Positions 1 to 8,500 of a stretch of DNA of 64,000 bases are shown piece after piece. The stretch comes from Bacteroidota bacterium (GTDB lineage: Bacteria; Bacteroidota; Bacteroidia; UBA4408), in NCBI GenBank assembly GCA_963169745.1, contig CAUJCU010000019.1, positions 62,001 to 126,000 on the forward strand. The letters are read 5' to 3'. The position numbers were made by a program, and so were the translations under genes. The stretch's first letter is position 1, and each line of letters starts with the position of its first letter. The notes beneath the pieces were generated by a model. That model was given only the letters and a program-made list of their open reading frames with translations, was not told the DNA's origin and did not search any database.

Positions 1-5
1 CCTTT

Positions 6-899
6 ATGTTAGAACCATTTTTTAGTGTTGTAATTCCGGCCTATAATAGGGCTCACATTTTGCCTCGCACTATTTCATCAGTGCAAAATCAAAGTTTTAC
101 CAACTGGGAGCTAATTATAATTGACGATGGTTCAACTGATCAAACAGCAAAATTAATGCAATCTTTTAGTAATGAAAAAATTCATTACTACTATCAAAAC
201 AATAGTGAGCGCAGTGCTGCCCGCAATCATGGTGTGTGTAGGTCAAAAGGTAAGTATGTGTGTTTTTTAGATAGCGATGATGAGTTTTTACCCTTTCATT
301 TACAAAAATTGTTTGACCTGATAAGTAAAGAAAATGAGCCTGTGGGGTTGTTTTATACCGATTGTTATGTTGTTTATGAAGATGGAACTTCAAAGCTGGA
401 GCAACAGGAACGAAATGCTGATGAGCCCTGGCACTTATTCTTTTTACGTAATTCAATAATACCAGCTCGGGTTTGTGTTCATCGTAAAATTTTTGATTCG
501 GTAAAATTTCGTGAGGATATAGTAATTGTAGAAGATACCGTTTTATGGACAAGTATTGCTATTTCTTTTCCGGTTTATTATTTGAAACAAGCTACTATTA
601 ACTACCATTGGCATGACGACAATAGTGTGAATATTGCCAAAAACTGTTTCCTGCCTCGTTTAAAAGGGTTGCAAAAAATGTTTCAGGACAAAGAAGTAAG
701 CCAACATATACCATTACCCATGAAAAGGAACCTCTTGTCAGGCTGCTATTATGGTATTGCCAGGCATTATGAACTTATGAGAAATTTTAAAAAAATGACC
801 TTTCATGCTTTGCTTTCCATTTTGTATTATCCTAAAAGCCCACAAAGTAGAGCTAAGCTTTACATGATTTACAATTACTTTAAAAAGGATAAGCCCTAA
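6..899 (+). CDS. GT2-family glycosyltransferase
   Basis: Predicted cytoplasmic or membrane-associated glycosyltransferase of the GT-A fold, family 2, transferring a sugar from a nucleotide-sugar donor. The N-terminus carries the family hallmark VVIPAYNR (residues 8-15), then IIDDGSTD (38-45) for nucleotide binding, and DSDD (89-92), which is the DxD metal-binding equivalent. An ED pair at 176-177 is the likely catalytic base region. At 297 residues it is a normal length for a single-domain GT2 enzyme with no membrane segment. Only five bases precede the start inside the window, so a longer N-terminus cannot be excluded, but the family normally begins this close to the VVIP motif. Acceptor and pathway are not deducible. 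Confidence 0.9.
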   Translation: MLEPFFSVVIPAYNRAHILPRTISSVQNQSFTNWELIIIDDGSTDQTAKLMQSFSNEKIHYYYQNNSERSAARNHGVCRSKGKYVCFLDSDDEFLPFHLQKLFDLISKENEPVGLFYTDCYVVYEDGTSKLEQQERNADEPWHLFFLRNSIIPARVCVHRKIFDSVKFREDIVIVEDTVLWTSIAISFPVYYLKQATINYHWHDDNSVNIAKNCFLPRLKGLQKMFQDKEVSQHIPLPMKRNLLSGCYYGIARHYELMRNFKKMTFHALLSILYYPKSPQSRAKLYMIYNYFKKDKP

Positions 900-1092
900 C
901 ATCAGAGCTCCTAAGGTTGTATTATCGGTAAAAAATAAATATAATACAATAAAACTTATTTATTGATGCGGGTTAAAATATATAGCTTGATAATTTAAAA
1001 AATAGAGCCCATATACCGCTTATTTTAGTAAAGAAATATTTTAGTAAACGGAGTATTATGTATATTTAATCTGTCCACTTAGTTTATTTTAT

Positions 1093-1100
1093 TACCTTTG
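1093..1100 (+). promoter_or_regulatory. Bacteroidota -7 promoter element of the DEAD-box helicase gene
   Basis: TACCTTTG matches the phylum consensus TAnnTTTG exactly and lies 21 bases before the helicase ATG. No clear TTTG -33 element is seen at the expected distance. Confidence 0.6.
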
Positions 1101-1121
1101 CCCCCTTAATTTAAAAATTTA

Positions 1122-2954
1122 ATGAATCATTTTGAAGAGCTTGGTCTTAATAGCAAAATTATTGAGGCTGTAAAAGCTTTAGGGTTTCAAACCCCAACTC
1201 CCATCCAGCAACAAGCTATACCACAATTACTAACAGAAAAAAGAGATTTGGTTGGTTTAGCACAAACCGGAACCGGGAAAACTGCCGCTTTTGGATTGCC
1301 TTTAATTCATTTTACAGATTTTTCAAAAAAGCATACTCAGGCTTTAATTATCTGTCCAACACGCGAATTATGCTTGCAAATAACACGAGACCTAAAGAGT
1401 TTTTCCTCTGCTTACAGCAATGCTCATGTTGTAGCAATATATGGGGGCGCAAGTATTGAAAACCAAATTAGAGAAATACAGCGCGGGGCACAAATAATTG
1501 TTGCTACTCCGGGACGTATGGTAGATATGATTGAACGGGGTAAAATTAAGCTATTTGAAGTAGCCACCGTTGTTTTAGATGAGGCTGATGAAATGTTAAA
1601 CATGGGTTTTAAAGAGGATTTAGACCATATCTTGTCTGAAACTCCTGAGGAAAAAAACACCTGGCTTTTTAGTGCTACAATGCCCAATGAAGTAGCCCGA
1701 ATTGCCAAGAATTATATGAATAATCCCATTGAAATTACTGTTGGCAAGCAAAATCAAAGTGCTGAGAATATTGAGCATCGTTACTATGTGGTACAAGCAA
1801 AAGATAAATACGCTGCTTTAAAACGAATAGCCGACTTTAACCCTGATATTTTTGGTATCGTATTTTGTCGCACCCGTATGGAAACGCAAGAAATTGCCGA
1901 ACATTTGATAAAAGATGGATATAATGCTGATGCACTGCATGGCGACTTATCACAACAACAGCGGGATAATGTAATGAAAAGATACCGTAACAGAGCTTTG
2001 CAAATGCTTGTGGCTACTGATGTGGCAGCTCGCGGAATTGATGTGAATGATGTTACCCACGTTATTAATTACAACCTGCCTGATGATCCTGAAGTATATA
2101 CACACCGTAGTGGCAGAACAGCTAGAGCCGGACGTTCAGGTGTTTCTATTGCATTGGTTAATTTAAAAGAACTTGGGCGCATTAAGGAAATTGAACGAAA
2201 AATAGGAAAACAATTTACCAAAGATAAATTACCGAACGGTGTTCAAGTATGCGAAAAACAACTTATACATTTGGTTGAAAAAATTCGTGATGCCGAAGTA
2301 CACGAGGCAGAAATAGAAAACTTTTTACCTCAAGTATATGAAATGCTCCATGACTTAAGTAAAGAAGAATTAATTAAACACATGATTTCAGAAGAGTTTA
2401 ACCGTTTTTGGAGTTATTACAAAAACGCGTCCGATTTGAATGTGGAAGATAGAAATCGTGATCGTAAATTTAATTCATCAACTGCAACTTCTGAAGTTAC
2501 CGGACGCTTCTTTATTAATATTGGTGAAATGGATGGCTTTGATAATGACACTTTTAGAACCTATGCAGCTGATATTTGTGGACTTAATCCTTTTGATTTT
2601 AAACGTATAAATATCAAAAATACATTTTCATTTTTTGAAGTAGATACCTCAAAGGCGAACATAGTTTTTGAGAGCTTTCAGTTTAAAAAGTTTCAGGGCC
2701 GTAAAATACGCATTGACCATAGTGATGGAAAACCTACAGGCGGAGGAGGAGGAGGGCGCTCAAGCTCATACAAGAATGACTCGGGTTATAGTGGAAGAAG
2801 AAGAGAAAAGGATAGCTCCCATTTTTCTTCCGAAAACAATCGAACAGGAAAAGGAAAGAGGTATTCCGAGTCCCAAGACTCTAAAAAATACAACACCAAA
2901 AATCAGGGCTCTTATGAACCAGAAAAAAAGAGCCGCAGAAGAAATACCAGGTAA
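1122..2954 (+). CDS. DEAD-box ATP-dependent RNA helicase with DbpA-type RNA-binding domain
   Basis: ATP-dependent RNA helicase of the DeaD/CshA group, acting on structured RNA in ribosome assembly, cold adaptation or mRNA turnover. All core motifs are present: Q motif (residues about 8-33), AQTGTGKT Walker A (47-54), PTREL (79-83), DEAD (153-156), SAT (184-186) and HRSGRTAR (328-335). After the two RecA-like domains there is a helical linker, then a DbpA-like RNA-binding domain at roughly 462-533. A basic Gly/Ser/Arg/Lys-rich tail runs to residue 610 and probably binds RNA non-specifically. The gene stands alone between its own -7 element and a strong hairpin terminator, so it is probably monocistronic. 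The family call is firm; the exact paralogue is not. Confidence 0.95.
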   Translation: MNHFEELGLNSKIIEAVKALGFQTPTPIQQQAIPQLLTEKRDLVGLAQTGTGKTAAFGLPLIHFTDFSKKHTQALIICPTRELCLQITRDLKSFSSAYSNAHVVAIYGGASIENQIREIQRGAQIIVATPGRMVDMIERGKIKLFEVATVVLDEADEMLNMGFKEDLDHILSETPEEKNTWLFSATMPNEVARIAKNYMNNPIEITVGKQNQSAENIEHRYYVVQAKDKYAALKRIADFNPDIFGIVFCRTRMETQEIAEHLIKDGYNADALHGDLSQQQRDNVMKRYRNRALQMLVATDVAARGIDVNDVTHVINYNLPDDPEVYTHRSGRTARAGRSGVSIALVNLKELGRIKEIERKIGKQFTKDKLPNGVQVCEKQLIHLVEKIRDAEVHEAEIENFLPQVYEMLHDLSKEELIKHMISEEFNRFWSYYKNASDLNVEDRNRDRKFNSSTATSEVTGRFFINIGEMDGFDNDTFRTYAADICGLNPFDFKRINIKNTFSFFEVDTSKANIVFESFQFKKFQGRKIRIDHSDGKPTGGGGGGRSSSYKNDSGYSGRRREKDSSHFSSENNRTGKGKRYSESQDSKKYNTKNQGSYEPEKKSRRRNTR

Positions 2955-3011
2955 TATTTTGATGTAGATTTTAAAGACTTTGTGACAAAGACATTTATGT
3001 TTATTATAGAG

Positions 3012-3047
3012 AACTCAGTTCAGGATAATTCGAACTGGGTTTTTTTT
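3012..3047 (+). terminator. Rho-independent terminator of the helicase gene
   Basis: A 10-bp stem (AACTCAGTTC with GAACTGGGTT, one G-T pair) around a 10-base loop is followed by seven or more T residues, 57 bases after the helicase stop codon. The remaining interval to 3348 is AT-rich and shows nothing else I can support. Confidence 0.85.
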
Positions 3048-3348
3048 ATAAGATAATATATAAATAATGTGTCTATTTCATTAAATGAATACATAATAAA
3101 TCCATTGCCCTTCTTTATTTCTCAAACAGGTGTAACCTTATTTCACCCTTGTGAGTGTATAGTTATTTTAGCAGAGTAAAAATTTATTTTACAATGAACT
3201 TAAAGTAAATGGTATTTTTAATGGAATATTTAATACTTGCAACTTTACGTTTTAAAAATAAAAATCCGTTTATTTAGTATTGAACTTCGGGTAGGAAATA
3301 GAGGTGTCATCAACCGCTATAGGCTCCTCAAAAGCAGAAATTATGGGC

Positions 3349-3381
3349 AAAAAAAACAGGTCGCCATTTTGTGACGACCTG
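3349..3381 (-). terminator. Rho-independent terminator of the T9SS gene
   Basis: Read on the minus strand, CAGGTCG pairs perfectly with CGACCTG across an 11-base loop and is followed by an eight-T tract. It lies 30 bases past the stop codon of the T9SS protein gene ending at 3411. Confidence 0.85.
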
Positions 3382-3410
3382 CCCGGAATGAGATTAATAA
3401 AAAAGAATAA

Positions 3411-4448
3411 TTAATGACTCACAATAAAATTACGACTTAATACTTTGTTTCCGTTGGTAATTCGGGTGTGGTAAGTGCCATTTTTGAGAGCAGAAATATC
3501 AATATCGTGCATTAGAGGATATGTGTTTTTTTGAGCGTTTTCATACTGATAAACAACCTGCCCCATAGTGTTGAAAATAGTGATATTTAAAGCACCTGCT
3601 TCAGGTGTTTCAAGTGCTATTTTAAGATTGTTTGTAGCAGGATTGGGATATACTGAAAAACCATCTATTAAATTAAAATCATTAATACCGCTAGGAACAG
3701 TAGTAGTGAAGCCTGATGAATAACCGGTTTGTGTAGTAACATTTCCCATAAAATCTATAGTAGAAACAGTTGTACTAATAGAGAGCAATTCCATTTGATA
3801 AAAAGGATGCAACCAAGAGTATATTTCGGAAGTTTCGGTTGTTGGGATAGTAAAACCTGCATATAAAGATGTTCCTACAGAGTTTCTTTGAATTTTTACA
3901 CGTAAAACATTGGTATATGTTCCCGATGGTGTTTTTAAAGTCCCTGAGCCATCAGCTGTTACAGTAACAAGATTGTGACTGTTTCCGGTTAAACCTTGGG
4001 CAGGTACATCAAATTCATACACCGAGCTGTCGCTAAAAGTATTTCCCATGGCAAAAGGAAATTGAAGATAGGTTTCAGGGTTACTGTATGTCAGTTTCAT
4101 ATCGGGTGTTTCAGAACCCAACACTTCAAATGAAGTGGCATTGGCTTTTAAATAGCTATAAGCCGTAGTTCCGGTATTGGTAGCTAATGTTGCTCCCGGA
4201 AAGTCTGCTACAAAGGTTGTTCCGGCCGGATCAACATAATTGGTAGTAGTGGTGGGCATGGAATCAGGTAGGTTGCTGAAATCCCAAGTAACACCGCTGC
4301 CAGATGCCCCCGGATTAACTTGCATGGTGTCGTTAACAGTAGATAAGCTGGTGCCTATCGATGGAATGATACTATTAGTTATAATTTGCCCTTTTGATAC
4401 GGCAATCATACATCCAAAGCTTAAAAAAGAGAGAGTAATTTTTTTCAT
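3411..4448 (-). CDS. Secreted protein with T9SS type A sorting domain
   Basis: Exported protein of 345 residues, predicted to pass the inner membrane by Sec and the outer membrane by the type IX secretion system. The start was placed at 4448, where MKKITLSFLSFGCMIAVSKG forms a normal signal peptide; an upstream in-frame ATG would add 15 polar residues ahead of it. The body is Thr/Ser/Gly-rich beta-sheet sequence without a recognisable enzymatic motif. The last roughly 75 residues form the classic sorting domain: YPNPATNNL, then a beta-rich stretch with FNTMGQVVY, then LKNGTYHTRI and a basic end. It has its own terminator and is probably monocistronic. Function of the passenger is unknown. Confidence 0.85.
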   Translation of the reverse strand: MKKITLSFLSFGCMIAVSKGQIITNSIIPSIGTSLSTVNDTMQVNPGASGSGVTWDFSNLPDSMPTTTTNYVDPAGTTFVADFPGATLATNTGTTAYSYLKANATSFEVLGSETPDMKLTYSNPETYLQFPFAMGNTFSDSSVYEFDVPAQGLTGNSHNLVTVTADGSGTLKTPSGTYTNVLRVKIQRNSVGTSLYAGFTIPTTETSEIYSWLHPFYQMELLSISTTVSTIDFMGNVTTQTGYSSGFTTTVPSGINDFNLIDGFSVYPNPATNNLKIALETPEAGALNITIFNTMGQVVYQYENAQKNTYPLMHDIDISALKNGTYHTRITNGNKVLSRNFIVSH

Positions 4449-4617
4449 GAAGTTCTGATTAAGGTTATAATTATTTTTTGCAAAAATGAGCATTTTTCAA
4501 GATAATAAAAACAAGACTTCTCGTTGTTTTCTATGGAATTTTAAAAACAATAGAACTTTCATCTGTTTGACACTTAAAAAACAATATTTTTAAACTATAA
4601 AGTGCTAAATTGAATTT

Positions 4618-5025
4618 TTATTCAGGCATACCATTAATTATCCACTTCTTAATTTGTTCAATATAGCATGGGTCAATTGGTGCCGAGCTCCCTTTGGGCA
4701 TATTGGATACGGTACCGTCCCATGTTATGGAACTCAGTATTTCAGATGATGCCGCTTTAACCTTTGTATAAGTACTTAAATCTTTTCCCATTGAAGTGCC
4801 GTTATGACAAAGATTTGCTGTTCCACAATAGGTTGATAGAATGGATTTTACGTTGTTTGTGTAACTGATTATTCCATTCGTGTCACAGGCATTTTTTTCG
4901 GCATCTAAGATGGTCATTATGTCTTTTTTAGGATGCAAGTCATCCATATTATCGTAATAGCAGGCACTTAAAACATTTAGCAAAACAAAAGCGATAATAG
5001 GGTGTTGGTATTTAAACTTTATCAT
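4618..5025 (-). CDS. Small lipoprotein with expanded haem-like motif (CX5CH)
   Basis: Predicted lipoprotein of 135 residues: the signal peptide ends in the lipobox LSAC (Cys22). The body resembles the small c-type cytochrome lipoproteins of Bacteroidota that open with YTNNVKSIL. However, the place of the haem motif holds C67-x5-C73-H74 instead of CXXCH. A later MP pair near residue 109 is where a distal Met ligand would sit, and the end (IKKWIINGMPE) matches the usual C-terminal helix of these proteins. It lies 11 bases downstream of a paralogue-like gene (5037-5414) and is probably co-transcribed. Haem attachment is an inference, since a five-residue spacer is not standard. Confidence 0.7.
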   Translation of the reverse strand: MIKFKYQHPIIAFVLLNVLSACYYDNMDDLHPKKDIMTILDAEKNACDTNGIISYTNNVKSILSTYCGTANLCHNGTSMGKDLSTYTKVKAASSEILSSITWDGTVSNMPKGSSAPIDPCYIEQIKKWIINGMPE

Positions 5026-5036
5026 CGTTATAGGGG

Positions 5037-5414
5037 TTAATTGTTTACTGCTCCTTGTTCAATCCACAACTCTATAATTTGTATTTGAGCATTATCTAAT
5101 TTATTATTTGGCGGAGGTGGCATTACTTTACTGGAATTATTTTCTTTCAAAACTTTAATAAGTGTGCTCCCTCTGGCATCACCTTTTATTATTTTACCAC
5201 TGTTTATTATATCAAAATACCCAACAAGAGAAAATTCTATGCTATTGCTAGCATGACATTCGGGTGCAGTGCAATTGCTAAGTATGATGGGTTGTACATG
5301 TTTTGAATAACTTATAATAGGCAGGTCGGGGTCTAATGCCTTATGTTTGCATGAACTCATAAGTAAAGCAAGGCCTGATATTAAAACGTATTTCAGAAAA
5401 CAATATTCTTTCAT
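5037..5414 (-). CDS. Small lipoprotein with expanded haem-like motif (CX4CH)
   Basis: Predicted 125-residue lipoprotein. The start at 5414 gives a compact signal peptide with lipobox MSSC (Cys22); a further in-frame start six codons upstream only lengthens the n-region. The sequence continues YSKHVQPIILSNC, then C48-x4-C53-H54, and later VMPPPP (Met near 97), before a final helix ending in WIEQGAVNN. This is the layout of a single-haem cytochrome c domain with one extra pair of residues between the cysteines. CX4CH haem attachment is known in some multihaem cytochromes. The gene sits directly upstream of 4618-5025, which has the same architecture, so the pair could be periplasmic electron carriers. 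Partner enzymes are not visible. Confidence 0.7.
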   Translation of the reverse strand: MKEYCFLKYVLISGLALLMSSCKHKALDPDLPIISYSKHVQPIILSNCTAPECHASNSIEFSLVGYFDIINSGKIIKGDARGSTLIKVLKENNSSKVMPPPPNNKLDNAQIQIIELWIEQGAVNN

Positions 5415-5569
5415 AAGAATTGAAAAGTACAATATTAGTAAAATTAGGTAAGTGCTTGACTTTTAGTATTTTTTCAAGGTTATAAAAAATGGCGTATTAC
5501 ATCAAAATACTACTATCTCGTAAACCACTGACCATTAAAATTACTAAAACATAGTAAACAAAGAAATCA

Positions 5570-8500
5570 TCAATCGCCACTATACATTTTAGCAATAAAT
5601 GATGACTTTTTACTTAGTGTTCCGATAGTAAACTGATAAGGAGCCGAATTTTTGTCATTTTTGTCTTTTTCAAGTTTTCGTTTTTCGGGTTTTAACTCCT
5701 TAATAGCCGAATTAAATTTCTCATCACTCGAAATAGCCATCATAGTGCCTGTTCCATAAGTAAAGAAATACCAATTGTTATTGTCATCTTCAAGATATAT
5801 GTTAATTAAATCACCACTTTTTTTCTGAACAATTTCTATGACTCCTTTGACGTATTTATTTAACTGATTTTTTTGAATAATTCCTATTCCTAAAGGCCCG
5901 TATGAAGTAAATGATTTGGTACGTGGATTCCATTTCATTTTAACATCGCTTAAAAACAAAGTATGTTCTAATTCATCTGGAATTTTTTTTAAAGCTCCAT
6001 AAAGGTTAACCTGAGCAATTAATTTATCGGCTTCTTTTTTGCCAATATATTGCATCAAGGCTCTTTCGTACTCGGCTCTCCCAAAAGGAACTGGCTGTAA
6101 AGATGTTGATGCTTCAAATTTCTCAGTCATAGTTTTAATAATATTATTATCAAAGAAAAAATCAATTGCCATTATGAGATCAAAGTGCACAGAATCGGTT
6201 ATCAAATTTTGCGTAATATTCCCAAAGGCGCTTACTTTAACCTGACCTAACTTAGAACCTAATTGAATTTTTCCTTCTGCATAGGATTCACATTTATCTA
6301 CAGCTAAGCTTACGAAATTACCGGTGGCCGTAAGATCTTTTATTTTCTCTTTACTAGCTACTTTGTACTCACGCGAAACTTTATCAAAATAAATAAAACC
6401 ACTAGAGGTAATTAACTCACCATCCATTATACTTTTTCTGTGACTTACAACAGAAGAATAAACATGTATGGAGTCGTTATTTAATAAAAATCCGGTTACA
6501 GTCATATTTCGTGCTTTCTTATCTAATACTGTTGTGTCATCAAGCGGAATATAAACATCCTTAGGGTTTACGTCACCTTTAAATTCAATCCATTTTATAG
6601 CCATATTAGTGCATGAATGATTTATTCGGAAACTACCATTATATGTGAGATATTCATTTGCAGCCTTTAAGTTAATCAGTCCTTTGTAACCAAAATTAGG
6701 GCTCAATTTAAAATTATTGGATTCTAAAATTGTGCCTTCGCCAGTTGTTTGCCCACTACCGTCTGTTGCTACACGATCAAAGTGAACTTTTTGTTCTGAA
6801 CCAGTTTCGTCAATATAGTTATAATCTGCAGTGCCGGCAAAACTTTTTTTACCGTAAATATCAATACTGGCATTAAACATTTTATGGAATTTTGTTACCG
6901 TGTTGGCTAATATTTGGGCCTTCTCTAAAGTTCTTATTTTAGCCTTCTTTTCAATAACTACTTCGCCACTGTCTGGAAATAAACGAGCATCAGCAACATA
7001 GATGTATTTTACTTCATGACACCAAATAATGTTGGTTTTTAAATCGTACTTCGCTTTTGGTGACAAAAAGCGTAACGAGTCTTGATCGGGGTGTAATGAA
7101 ATAAACTCTGCTCCGGTTAAGTCAAGATCTTCGTTTTGAGCACTTTGGCTGCCCTTAGCAGCTTTAGTATTAGAGCTTAATTCAAGGTTATCTTTCTCCA
7201 TATACCATTTAAACTGGTCCATATAACACAGATACTGGTTTACCGGGAACTTTACAAAAGCTCCACCACCATTTGATTTGAAATCGCCAACTTTTTCATC
7301 AAAATCAATGTGCGAGGCAAAATTTACAGTTTGTAATCCAATATCATTGGCAGCAGCTGATGCTATTCTTATGTCAGAAGTATCAGCATCAAATACACGT
7401 TCACTAAAACGCATGAATTTTGAGGTCAATTCGGCTTTATAGAATCTCATGGCACCTCCACCCGTCATACCTTTGGGGCTTAACGTAGTTTGTCCATATA
7501 GTTCTGATTTGCCATCATACATACTAAACGGATGATTGGGTTTGTTACTACTCGTCATAAAATCTTTATACGGCATCCAATGTATGTAAGCACTATCGGC
7601 TAAAGCTTGTGGATATTGTGTTTTTCCCGGTGTGGCTTTATTACTGAATTGTTCACAAGTAGTATTCATACTGTCCGGAAAGAAAATAAAATCTTTAGAT
7701 TTGGTGGTAGAAGTAAGATAATCTAACACCCCGTCACCCCTAAGGCCTCGGTTACTCATGAATATGTTTTTATTGTAGGTTCCTTTATCTCCATAAGCCG
7801 GATATCCACTACTAGGGGTTGTTGTTTTAAATCCGAGGGATAAATCTTCCTGTAGTTTAAGAGTTTCTCTAAATTTGGGGAATATCCCTCCCGATTCAAA
7901 GTCTCCATTAAAGGCTAATGCATCGTTTGTAAAATTATCTAAACTATCAATAGTAAAGGGGTCGAGTGAGAATCCCACTTTGTTTCGGGTATATACTCCT
8001 TTTTGAATCGTACTTTTGTCCCAATAAACATAAGAGTTTTTCTTCGAATTTAGGATGGGGTAATGGGGGTAGTCTTTTCGGCCCGATTTGTTCGAAGGGT
8101 CGTCAATAAGTAGTTCTCCATTAAGATTTTCAATCACTGATTTAACATAAGCATATTCAGGATCGCCATTTGGTAAAAAGCCCCCTGTGGCAACTTTTAT
8201 ACGTAACGAATCAACGTTTACAAGATCTAATTTAAACTTATTATACTCAAAAGCAAACTCTTTTCCAAAGAACTGGAACCGACCGGCATTAATAATTCCG
8301 GAGAAATTAAAGTCTCTGTTTTTCTTGATTGTAATAGTTTGCCCTAAAGGAAAAATATTTACTGATTGTGAATCACTCAAGAAAATTTGTCTAACACCCG
8401 AAATCTTAAGGTCAAAATTTAATAGATTTAACTTGGCATTTGTTTGGTTTTGTCCTAAGTTTGATTTAAACTCAATAACGTCATAATCCTTTTTTCCGGC

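Noticed and set aside
166-552. 128-codon open frame antisense to the GT2 gene
   Set aside because: It lies wholly within a well-supported gene on the other strand and has no family resemblance or leader; the same holds for the many other opposite-strand and shifted-frame shadows in this window.
2668-2967. Second-frame open stretch at the end of the helicase gene
   Set aside because: It is produced by the biased Gly/Arg/Lys/Ser codons of the helicase tail; the helicase frame is clearly the coding one.
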